From: Stentor coeruleus
Taxonomy: Eukaryota > Ciliophora > Heterotrichea > Heterotrichida > Stentoridae
Direction of reading: 5' to 3'
DNA length: 35,376 bases
NCBI GenBank assembly: GCA_001970955.1
Contig: MPUH01000775.1
Span: 1-35,376 of the forward strand
A program made the position numbers and the translations under genes. The notes below the pieces were generated by a model. That model was not told the DNA's origin. It saw nothing but the letters and a program-made list of their open reading frames with translations, and did not search any database. Every line of letters begins with the position of its first letter. Within the stretch, counting starts at the first letter, position 1. Positions 1 through 7,932 of this stretch are shown in pieces.

Positions 1-677
1 ATGTCCAATGTATAATTTAGCATATTTCTATTCTGGGCAACAGTCAATGCTGTTTGCAAACCTTCAACAATATTTGTTCCACCTCCAGCTCTTAAATAAC
101 TTACAACAGTAGCAGCCATAGTTTTGCCGTAATTATTCATAACTGTTAGAGGCATAAGTTTTTGTGCTCGATCATTAAATGATATTATACAAAGTCTATC
201 AATTTCACTTAAGTTATTAATCATAAAATTTAAAGTTCTCTTGACTAAAATAAGTTTTTCATCTTCTTCCATTGATCCACTTACATCAATTACACATATG
301 ATATCTACTCCAACTCTCAAGTTAAATGGCTGCTCTGGAGCATTAAGCACAAGGGCACATGGAATGTCATGGTGATCATTTTTTGGTTTAAAAGACATCC
401 AAGCAAACTGGAGAGAAACATCGATTGCATAAGGAGGTCTATCTGGGTTATTTAGTTGTAATTGAGGAAGTACCTCATCATCTTTTTCAAGTGGATAGTT
501 ACGAGGTACATAGGCATTAATATTATAAATTTGAGGGTTTTGTGATCCGCCTGGTACAAGAGAAGTGACTGGATAAGATGTAAAAACTGGCTGAAGGTCA
601 TTAACTTTGAAAATATCTCTATTTTGAGAAGGTTTATCATAGTAAAAATCATCACTACTGCAACAGTTATTCCCCAT
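1..677 (-). CDS. von Willebrand factor A domain protein, N-terminal part (cut by window edge)
   Basis: The reverse strand is open from an ATG at 677 to the window edge, giving about 225 residues with no stop; the C-terminus lies outside. The protein begins MGNNCCSS, a classic N-myristoylation glycine followed by palmitoylatable cysteines, so it is probably attached to the cytoplasmic face of a membrane. A low-complexity region of about 80 residues follows. From about residue 120 a vWA domain starts, with the metal-ion-dependent adhesion site DVSGSM at 131-136 (D-x-S-x-S) and a downstream GGGTN that would supply the MIDAS threonine. vWA domains bind protein partners through a chelated divalent cation. 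Intracellular vWA proteins of this layout are common in ciliates, but the partner cannot be predicted. A longer overlapping reading in another frame (452-745) is hydrophobic nonsense and was discarded. Confidence 0.85.
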   Translation of the reverse strand, partial: MGNNCCSSDDFYYDKPSQNRDIFKVNDLQPVFTSYPVTSLVPGGSQNPQIYNINAYVPRNYPLEKDDEVLPQLQLNNPDRPPYAIDVSLQFAWMSFKPKNDHHDIPCALVLNAPEQPFNLRVGVDIICVIDVSGSMEEDEKLILVKRTLNFMINNLSEIDRLCIISFNDRAQKLMPLTVMNNYGKTMAATVVSYLRAGGGTNIVEGLQTALTVAQNRNMLNYTLD

Positions 678-1162
678 TTTATAAATAAAGCTCTGAAAGT
701 GTTTTTAGTGAAATTCTTATAGGCTTTTAATAATAATATATTCATTAAAGTATTTGTTTATTAATAAAAAATCCCCATTAAAAAGTAACTTAATTTTGAT
801 AATATATTTGATGCCGATTATAATTTTTTCCGAGTTAATATATAATCGTACTAAAGTTAAGTATTAAGCTCATATTTTTTTAATAAAAACTCAAATTCTT
901 TTCTTCTTCTCAATGATTATTCCTCTAGGTCTAGATAAAACTAGAATTTAGATTTGCAATTTGCTTCATTTATTTTCTCACACATATTCCCATTATAAAC
1001 ATAAGATTACTTTTCTATTAATCTATACACCTGCAAAAAGCATTTATCATATATATATTACTATATTTGTTATAATGGCTCATTAAATTAATTTGCTAAA
1101 TATTCCTCAATGCAAATAACAACAGTGCTTAATTTTTATTAGCTAAACTATTATAATACGTA
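678..1162. other. Divergent intergenic region, no gene seen
   Basis: About 485 nt of very AT-rich sequence lies between the start of the vWA gene (-) and the transporter gene (+). It presumably holds both promoters. I see no reading frame, RNA gene or recognisable motif. Confidence 0.5.
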
Positions 1163-1282
1163 AAACTAATGATATATAAATATGAAGTCAGTCAGTAAGA
1201 ATTCGCTAGTAATAACTTTTTTAAACTAATGATATATAAATATGAAGTCAGTCAGTAAGAATTCGCTAGTAATAACTTTTTT
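1163..1282 (+). repeat. Perfect 60-bp tandem duplication over a start codon
   Basis: Bases 1163-1222 and 1223-1282 are identical. Each copy carries the leader, the ATG and the first 13 codons of the transporter. In the first copy (ATG at 1182) the frame runs into the leader of the second copy and stops at a TAA after 15 codons. The second copy (ATG at 1242) continues into the real gene. It is either a recent microduplication or an assembly error. Confidence 0.95.
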
Positions 1283-2489
1283 CCTAACTTATTCCTCTAT
1301 GATTGTAAGAAGATCTGCTCTTGAGATATGGTCATTGTCAAAATCCAGCATTGAAAGTAGTTTAGGATTTCCAAGTACTGTGCTTGGCATCTTTGACACA
1401 GTTTACTTGCTTAGTTACGCATTAGGTGAATACATTAATGGAATGTTATGTGATAGAGTTGGGGAAATCCTTGTTGTGAGCCTAGGGCTTCTAACTGCTG
1501 GCATAGGCCTCGTCGGAGTATTATTAACATAGTTGTCTTTTTTGGCTAGCATTGCTTACGCTAGTATACCAGTATTCATCTTTCTTTGGTTATGCCAAGG
1601 CCTCTCTCAATCAACAGTAAATCATAAATAGGTACTTCCAGGAGGAGTGTCTCTGATGAATCTTTGCACCCCTGAAGACTGTCGTGGGAAAATTATGGGT
1701 CTATGGGGTTCTGCAGCTTCAGTTGGAAATATTTTTGGTATCTTGCTTTATACTTCACTTACGGGTTCAATTAATTCTAGTTGGGAATTAATTCTTGCAA
1801 TTTGTGCTTTGATTATCATAATAATTGCTTGTATATTTAAACTTGTTCTGAAGTCCAAGATAGAATCAGAAACGCTATTAAACAAAAGCGTAATATCTTT
1901 TAAGGATGCTTGGCTTATTCCTGGTGTTATTCAGTACACAATTGCATATTCTTGTTGTAAATTTATGAATTATGCTTGGATGATGTGGTTACCTTACTTT
2001 TTATCAACAGTTTTGTTTTATGATTACTTGGCTTTAGGACTTGTTACAGGGTTTTATGAAGTTGGGTCTATAATTGGAGCTTTTGGAGGAGGTTGGATTT
2101 CAGATAAATTACATTCTAGAAGTAGGACTGTTAAATATATGCTATCTGTTGTAACTCCTCTTACTATTGCAATCTATTATTGTACTGAAGATATGCTTGA
2201 AGAAGTCTGCTTAATTGCTTTTGTACTTGGAGCTAGTGTAGCTGGGGTGTGTTACATGCTAAATTCATGTGTTTCAGCTGATTTAGCTATAGGAAAAAAT
2301 CAAATCGCTACTATTTGTGGAATAATGGATGGGTCTGGAAGCTTGTTTACAGGTTTTGGGATGTTTTTTGTTGGGTATATACAACAATTTTCCTGGGTTT
2401 ACGTTTTCGCAGTTATTATAGTTGCCGATATATTTGCTATAATCACATTACAAATTATTCATATGAAAAGTGCTTCGAAAAATGCGTGA
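1242..2489 (+). CDS. SLC37-like major facilitator (sugar-phosphate/phosphate antiporter family)
   Basis: Three exons, 1242-1517, 1533-1616 and 1632-2489, join in frame across two 15-nt introns to give about 405 residues, close to the usual MFS size. The protein is strongly hydrophobic with about 12 membrane segments. A segment across the second junction reads QGLSQSTVLPGG, and further on RGKIMGLWGSAASVGNIFG resembles the SLC37/GlpT signature (RG-x-x-MG-x-W...S-x-GN-x-x-G). Family members exchange glucose-6-phosphate or glycerol-3-phosphate for phosphate in ER or other membranes; the substrate here is inference. Start choice: the second ATG of a 60-bp duplication, because the first leads to a stop. 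It ends in TGA at 2487-2489. If TGA were Trp the frame would reach TAG only three codons later, so the terminus does not settle the code. Confidence 0.85.
1518..1532 (+). other. 15-nt spliceosomal intron 1 of the transporter
   Basis: The sequence GTATTATTAACATAG contains an in-frame TAG. Its removal joins two open exons in phase 0. There is an A at position 10, as in the other introns of this window. Confidence 0.9.
1617..1631 (+). other. 15-nt spliceosomal intron 2 of the transporter
   Basis: The sequence GTAAATCATAAATAG lies between Thr and Val codons in phase 0. Removing it restores the conserved segment before RGKIMG. A is at position 10. Confidence 0.9.
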
Positions 2490-3124
2490 TGTAGTTAGAT
2501 TAACCATAAATATTTTAGTAAATATATGATAAAAGTTTTGGATTTCGAATGCATATAGTTTTATTATACCTAAATTTATTGTATTTCAAAATAAACTCTG
2601 TTATTATTAGGCGCTTTAAAAATAGTATCAGTTATTGCATAAATATTAATCAATATCAATTAGAATGTGAGAATTATACATTTTATTAATCACTACATAT
2701 AAACTCCTAAACAGCATACCCCGTCAAGTAAAAATCCAAGACATGGATAAAAAATGCTATTAGTCTTGTCATATGAGTTACTCTCTCTATATATTTTCCC
2801 TAAAACTCAGCAATTGAGATTCAATCCAAAGAGCTATCAGAGCTAAAAGCAAAAATCCAAATAGCCAAAATATCACAAATGTCACAAATAGCACAAATTA
2901 AATTCTAGCTTACATATACGCAAGAAGCTTATCACATTGAAAGCTATAAAAATTGCCTGTGGCGGTAGGCAATTACTAATAATTTTCAAGTACTTAAAGC
3001 AAAAAAATATTCATTATGCTGTTTATAGACTTTTTTAATAAGGCTTTTATAATATTATATTATGTAGGTGCATGATAAAGCTTGCTTTTGTATCATAAAG
3101 TTAATCTAATTTGCGATATAAAAA
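2490..3124. other. Intergenic region with a stop-interrupted coding-like stretch
   Basis: This spacer is about 635 nt long. Most is AT-rich filler. From 2804 to 3057 one + frame reads as protein-like sequence broken by TAG codons at 2906 and 2966. After the first TAG comes LTYTQEAYHIESYKNCLWR, then (after the second TAG) AITNNFQVLKAKKYS. The spacing of residues vaguely recalls the helix-turn-helix of transposases, but this is too weak to name. Close-set copies of cacaaat (2873-2899) encode a Gln/Ile/Ser-rich run. Confidence 0.3.
2951..2974. repeat. Perfect 8-bp inverted repeat (hairpin)
   Basis: AATTGCCT and AGGCAATT are separated by the GC-rich loop GTGGCGGT. It stands out in AT-rich surroundings. 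It might be a transposon end, a protein site, or chance inside a coding-like tract. Confidence 0.5.
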
Positions 3125-4507
3125 ATGGAAGATTACTTCAAGGGAATAGTGAAAAATCAGCTTAATTCAACTTTATATAAGGTCAAATTTATTTAGTCTG
3201 TGGAAAAGCGTATTGAGTATATAAATAAGCGAGCAAAAGCTAAAGTTTTAAAACTGGATTTCAATAAGAAAAATTATTTAAACTCTTATGCAGATAATTT
3301 TTACTTGTTTGAAAAGCTCATTCTTAGACTAATTCAACAGAAATTGAAAAATAAGCTTGAAATTCAGATTACTGCACCAGATCATTCTCAAGTTGTTAAA
3401 AAGAGTAAAGTTGAAAAAAAAATTAGGAAAGAAATTAAGGTGCTTGAACTAGAGGCTGAAAAAATTAAACAAGAACGAGAAATCCTTGAACTATCANTTA
3501 AGGTGCTTGAACTAGAGGCTGAAAAAATTAAACAAGAACGAGAAATCCTTGAACTATCAAAAAAAGAACTCGAAGATCAGATTATATCAAAAAAAAAAAA
3601 GCAAGAACTTATTGAAGACATGCAAAAGAAAGCTAAAATTCGTCAAGAAGAAATTTCCGAGCAAAAAGAAAAGCTAAATGAGCCATCTCCTCTTCAAAAA
3701 ATGGGACCAAAGTTAGTAGAAATAGAAGATGCCTACAAAGCTAATGTTGAAATCTTAGAAATAGAAAAGTCTCAAGCTGAATTAGCAAGGAAAAAGCAAA
3801 TCCTTCAGCCTTTATCTAGAGACGACTTCACTCTGCAAGAAAGAAAGTATAAAGAGTATATTGAAGAAGCAAAAAAGCGAAGAGAGGTGAGGCTACAAAA
3901 ATTTAGCATAGAAAACAATTTTGATTCAATTCAGCCAATAAAAAGTCCTGAAATTATAGCAAAAGAAGAGACAGCTCAGATAAAGCTTATGATGATTGAA
4001 AAAAGAAAGCAATATGGAAATTTGGTTAGAGAATTGTTTATGCCAAAGCCTGATAATCGTGGGCATATATCTGATAGAGTTGATATTTATAAAAAAAAAC
4101 CTCAAGTTTTTTCAATAATATCAGAGCCAAGAAGTACGAAGGATAGGAAAGCATCTTTTTTACCTTGGAAGTCAGTTAAAAGAGTACCTAAACAATTTTC
4201 CAATTCAGAAATTGAAAAAAAGCTTCCGTTTAAACGCAATTATCTCTCTGAATTGAGAATGAAACGTACATTCATAGATGATAGCTGTTTAGATTATGCG
4301 CTCAATGGGCTCTATCAAAGGGATGAACTGATAAATAAATCAGACATAATTAAAAAGCTCAAAAATGCTGAAAAAATTGCAATGAAGGGGGAGAATAAAA
4401 TTAAGTTTTTGGATAAAAATAGTACTTCAAGAATTGATCTTGAAGAGAAACTAAATGAACTTTTGATACTGTCTGTAAAAGCAAAAGCTAATATGTTGCA
4501 TTGTTAA
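3125..4507 (+). CDS. Coiled-coil protein of unknown function, two exons
   Basis: Exon 1 runs from the ATG at 3125 to 3181 (19 codons). A 15-nt intron follows, then exon 2 from 3197 to the TAA ending at 4507; the product is about 455 residues as assembled. The N-terminal ~80 residues look globular (MEDYFKGIVKNQ... then VEKRIEYINKRAKAK). A long charged Lys/Glu coiled coil covers about residues 85-230, and the C-terminal half is basic with scattered coils. I do not recognise a family. The position just before a CFAP210-like gene invites a cytoskeletal guess but proves nothing. A 63-nt in-frame duplication containing an N at 3497 is probably an assembly overlap, so the true protein is likely 21 residues shorter. 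The alternative start, a GTG at 3200, is rejected because the spliced ATG start is natural. Confidence 0.7.
3182..3196 (+). other. 15-nt intron with GTC donor
   Basis: GTCAAATTTATTTAG follows 19 codons from the ATG at 3125 and contains the in-frame TAG. The donor GTC differs from the usual GTA, but length, AG acceptor and the A at position 10 match the other introns. Removal opens the whole gene. Confidence 0.65.
3435..3559 (+). repeat. 62-nt direct repeat around a single N (probable contig join)
   Basis: Bases 3435-3496 and 3498-3559 are identical and separated only by N at 3497. The simplest reading is that two contig ends overlapped by 62 nt and were joined without merging. The period of 63 keeps the frame open, so the artefact is easy to miss. 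Confidence 0.85.
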
Positions 4508-4958
4508 TAGTCATATTTTAAGCTATTATTATTAGATAATAATTTAAAGCATTCTTATATACTTTAAAATACTCTAACTAAATTTATTATGCATGAATAC
4601 AATAAATTAATATCATACTTAATATATGCTATGTAAATCAATCATTTTAGTTTTAATATATAGTTAGTTTTAAACGTTTATATGGTATAAGTAATATTAT
4701 AATACATGTGAATGGTATAGAAATTTCAACTATGAACAATAAAGATTGAAGCAATGCTCTGTATGAATGCTTAACTGTATACCTTAAAAATCTGATTATT
4801 CACAAAAATTCAATTTCTTTATTATGGATTTTTAATATATTGATTAACCCTCATAACTAATGCAACCTTATACTATTCTGAGACAGACAAATTTTATTAA
4901 GAGATATACAATTTCTTCAATGTCAAAGCTTAAAAAATAAAATTTAAACTTATAATAA
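4508..4958. other. Intergenic, AT-rich
   Basis: About 450 nt with no convincing gene. One short stretch from an ATG at 4732 reads as protein-like for about 40 codons if a TGA after five codons is read through. I do not annotate it as a gene. Confidence 0.4.
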
Positions 4959-6371
4959 ATGGCTAGTGATATTGGAAAGAATGTTGCAGTTATCAGTCTT
5001 GCAGAACTGGATCGTATTAGAAGGACTTGCTCAGGCATGACTCCAAATGAAGAAGACCAGCAGAGAAGAAAAGAGGATAGAGCTACTTTGCACGATAAAT
5101 CCCGCAACCGTATGAAAGACTGGGGGAATTCAGTCGAAGCTTTGCGTGAAAAGAAAGAATATGAACGCTACAAAAAATTTGAGGCTGAAGAACTTGAGCG
5201 TAGAAGAATAGACGCAGAAGAAGAAGCCTTGCAAGAAGAAAAAAAGCGCCAGGCAATTGAAAAAGCTAATAAAATCCTTCACGATTCCTCTGACCAAGTA
5301 AAAGCTTTTCATAGCAAAATGTTTTTAGCAGATGTACTTCAAGAAAGAGAAATGCAGCTTGAGATTAATAAAAAGAAAGAAGCCTTTCAAAAAGATTTGG
5401 AGCACCAATGGCTTCATACTGAAAAACAACAGTTGCAAGAATATGACAAGCAAATGATCATAAAACTTCAACAAGAACAGAAACGCAAACAAGAAGTTAA
5501 AAAAATTCTTAAAGACCAATTAACTGATAACAAACAAAGGATAGTTAAAAGGATGCAAGAGGATTATATTGAAGGCCAACTCATGAAAAAGAAAGCTAAA
5601 GAAGATATAGAAGCTGAAAAAAAAGCTGAAATGGCAAGGAGACAGAGAGCTATTGAAGCCCAAAGCGAGACAAAAAAAGCTAATGAATACCTTCAGGAAC
5701 TTAAAAGACAGGAAGCTCAAAGACTTGCTGAAGAGGAAAAACGCACTATGGAATATGCAGCTAAGAAGGAAGCTGTGATGAGCATGCGAAAAGGTAGAGA
5801 AGAAAAAAAATTCAAAGAAAAACTTGAAAGTAGACAAAGAATGATTGATGCAAGAATTGAAGAGTTGAGCAATTTGAAAAGTAATGAAGAGCAAAGGCTG
5901 AACGATCAAGTTATAGAGGCTGAAATTAAAGCTAAAGAGCAATATGATAAGAAAATGCAAAGGCTTGAGGATTTAAGAAACCAGATTGATAAATCAAGAA
6001 AACAGCAAATCGAAAGGAGACAGCAAGAAAAAGGCTCAGCCAAACAAGAAGAAGAAATGTTTGCCGATTTTTGGAAGGATAAAATGAAAGAATTAACTGA
6101 ATTGGAAAAACTAGAAGAGCAAGAAAAACGTGAAAGAGGAAAGCAATTGCAAAACTTCCATAAAAAGCAAATGGACTATAAAGCCAGAAAAGCTGAACAA
6201 GAAGCTCTAATTGAGGAAGAACTTGCTAGACAAGCCATCAAAATGCAGGAAGATGAGCAACTTCAATTTCATTCTTATGCTGAAAAGTGTCTTAAAGAAT
6301 GGAATGAGCAAGGGAAAAATATAGCACCACTGATTTTAGAACTTAAAAACTATAAGAAAAGAATAGTTTAA
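4959..6371 (+). CDS. CFAP210-like (CCDC173) axonemal coiled-coil protein
   Basis: A single open frame of 470 residues, almost entirely alpha-helical and rich in Glu, Lys, Gln and Arg (trichohyalin/plectin-homology type). The segment at about 103-130, ANKILHDSSDQVKAFHSKMF followed by LADVLQER, matches the pattern I know from CFAP210/CCDC173: a helix with a conserved VK-x-FHS and a DVL-x-ER. CFAP210 is a microtubule inner protein of ciliary doublets, where it stabilises the A-tubule lumen. A ciliate covered in cilia is expected to have it. Length is in the family range. The start ATG at 4959 follows an AT-rich leader. Related TPH proteins (MNS1, CFAP45, CFAP53) cannot be fully excluded by eye. 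Long open frames on the opposite strand are shadows of this Lys/Glu-rich composition. Confidence 0.7.
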   Translation: MASDIGKNVAVISLAELDRIRRTCSGMTPNEEDQQRRKEDRATLHDKSRNRMKDWGNSVEALREKKEYERYKKFEAEELERRRIDAEEEALQEEKKRQAIEKANKILHDSSDQVKAFHSKMFLADVLQEREMQLEINKKKEAFQKDLEHQWLHTEKQQLQEYDKQMIIKLQQEQKRKQEVKKILKDQLTDNKQRIVKRMQEDYIEGQLMKKKAKEDIEAEKKAEMARRQRAIEAQSETKKANEYLQELKRQEAQRLAEEEKRTMEYAAKKEAVMSMRKGREEKKFKEKLESRQRMIDARIEELSNLKSNEEQRLNDQVIEAEIKAKEQYDKKMQRLEDLRNQIDKSRKQQIERRQQEKGSAKQEEEMFADFWKDKMKELTELEKLEEQEKRERGKQLQNFHKKQMDYKARKAEQEALIEEELARQAIKMQEDEQLQFHSYAEKCLKEWNEQGKNIAPLILELKNYKKRIV

Positions 6372-6406
6372 TAAAAATCCTTTCATAGTATTTTTAAATA
6401 TAGATT

Positions 6407-7129
6407 ATGTTTACTCAGAAACACAATTCAATACGCACCTTTCCGAAAGGTCTAAAGAAATTTACTCCACAAAGACTCAGACAATTTACATTTAAAACTT
6501 ATAAGCTTGATGATAAAGATATCAACATCCAGCCACCAATATCAAAGCAAATTAGATGTGTCACACCAGATTCACTGTTAAAAATCAATAATATGTTTCG
6601 CGATAGCTCAAAGACTAAATTAAGCAATGCTACACCGAAGATTAGAGTTAATAGCAAGTCAATTTTGCCTACAGAAGAATCATCTAATATGAAAAGTAAG
6701 AAAGAAAAATTCATTCCGATAGAGAAACATGTGAATATTTTTGATTTTGTTGGGAAAAGCAAAAGCAGCTCTATCATAGGGAAGTCAAAGGAAATTGATA
6801 AGAAAGAAGCTGTGCATGAAGATTATAGTATGGAGTATTTTGAAGATAATAATGCTAGTAACCAACTACGTTACTCTCATTATCGTGACTATCATTTTAA
6901 CTCTTACCGTGAAAAAAAGATTTCATATAAAAATACTTTCCTAGCAAAAGCTAACAGTGTCAAAGCTAGTCTTAGTAGGATTAAAAAATTGTGCATGGAA
7001 TCGAAAAATTCAAAAACATCAGTTAGAGGAGTAGCGATGGACAACTTTCTTAAAAAAACAGCTTATGATAAGCCCGCATATACATATGGGGAAAAATTAT
7101 TTAGATTGAGCCAGGCATCAATATTTTGA
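6407..7129 (+). CDS. Basic protein of unknown function
   Basis: 240 residues from an ATG only 35 nt after the stop of the CFAP210-like gene, on the same strand. It is basic and serine-rich with little predicted order. Recognisable traits are an N-terminal KGLKKFTPQRLRQFTFKTY segment, a central Lys/Ser stretch, a short acidic patch (EDYSMEYFEDNN) and a C-terminus ending FRLSQASIF. No family is recognised. There is no signal peptide or membrane segment. The short spacing is ordinary for this genome and does not imply an operon. Confidence 0.7.
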   Translation: MFTQKHNSIRTFPKGLKKFTPQRLRQFTFKTYKLDDKDINIQPPISKQIRCVTPDSLLKINNMFRDSSKTKLSNATPKIRVNSKSILPTEESSNMKSKKEKFIPIEKHVNIFDFVGKSKSSSIIGKSKEIDKKEAVHEDYSMEYFEDNNASNQLRYSHYRDYHFNSYREKKISYKNTFLAKANSVKASLSRIKKLCMESKNSKTSVRGVAMDNFLKKTAYDKPAYTYGEKLFRLSQASIF

Positions 7130-7195
7130 ATTAATATACAGTAAATCTTTCTTAAATTAGTCTTATAATATCAGAGTATTTTCTATAGTAATGCC

Positions 7196-7792
7196 AATAA
7201 AAGCATAAAAGAAGGTCTAATTGAAATTATAACAAAAATATACTTGTCAAGAGTTCATGCACATAAAGACTATAAATTTTTTGCAGTTTTAGAATTTATC
7301 ACAAAGCACATCAATTCTATTTAAACTTACGGCTTTGCATCTAAATACCTGTGAAATCTATTAAAAGATTTGAATTGCCTTATCAACGCTCAAGCCCATG
7401 AAAGACTAATTTATTTTTACGCCAAAAATCTATTAAAAGGAAGAACATAAAATAAACATACTTTAGCTGTATCAAAAAAATTTGAAGGATTATTACTAAT
7501 GAGCTAAGTGCTTTCGATTCTGCAGAAAATAGTTTAATTATACTTATAACTTAGTATAACCTATTTTTCAATACAAATAGAGAAATTTGAAAATAAGGCT
7601 GAATCTTTAATTAGAAAACTTGTAATTTTTAACGTATCAAAATTATAAGAGAGACTTCTAAAAGTACTAGAGCTAATTGCATAATAAGTACTACAATCTC
7701 AATGTTTAAAAAATGCAAACAAGTTCAAAATAGAGTTTGACAATAACACCATGAAGCTACCCTGTTTCATGATGATTCTACAGAAAGTATAA
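7196..7792 (+). pseudogene. Coding-like tract with many in-frame stops
   Basis: One + frame reads as protein-like sequence for about 600 nt without needing a frameshift. It contains a first run of about 45 codons (NKSIKEGLIEIITKIYLSR... to HINSI) and a second of about 30 (NLLKDLNCLINAQAHERLIY, then FYAKNLLKGRT). Stops are TAA after HINSI, TGA in KYL-stop-NLL, TAA after GRT, after LLLMS and after KIV, and more toward the end. No family is recognised. None of the stops is removed by a 15-nt GT-AG intron. It may be a dead gene, a gene using stops as sense codons, or partly chance: the overall stop density is near that expected for such AT-rich DNA. Confidence 0.35.
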
Positions 7793-7932
7793 AAAAGAAA
7801 TCTTTGATAATTTTTTAGGTAATCATTTAAAGTCAGAAGTTATCTTAATTAGTTTAAACTTCAGTTAAAATCTAAATTTGTGAACTTTAAAAACTTTATT
7901 TTTAATAGTAATAGTTAATTTCATATATTAAC

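Noticed and set aside
1182-1229. Start of the transporter at the first ATG of the 60-bp duplication
   Set aside because: That frame ends at TAA after 15 codons, before the gene body.
2487-2498. Blepharisma-type code (TGA as Trp) for the whole window
   Set aside because: The well-conserved genes use TGG for Trp and have no internal TGA; only doubtful tracts contain TGA. Reading through the transporter's TGA adds just two residues and proves nothing.
5130-5960. Long minus-strand ORFs rich in Phe and Leu opposite the CFAP210-like gene
   Set aside because: They are the antisense shadow of Lys/Glu-rich coiled-coil codons, with no coherent domain.
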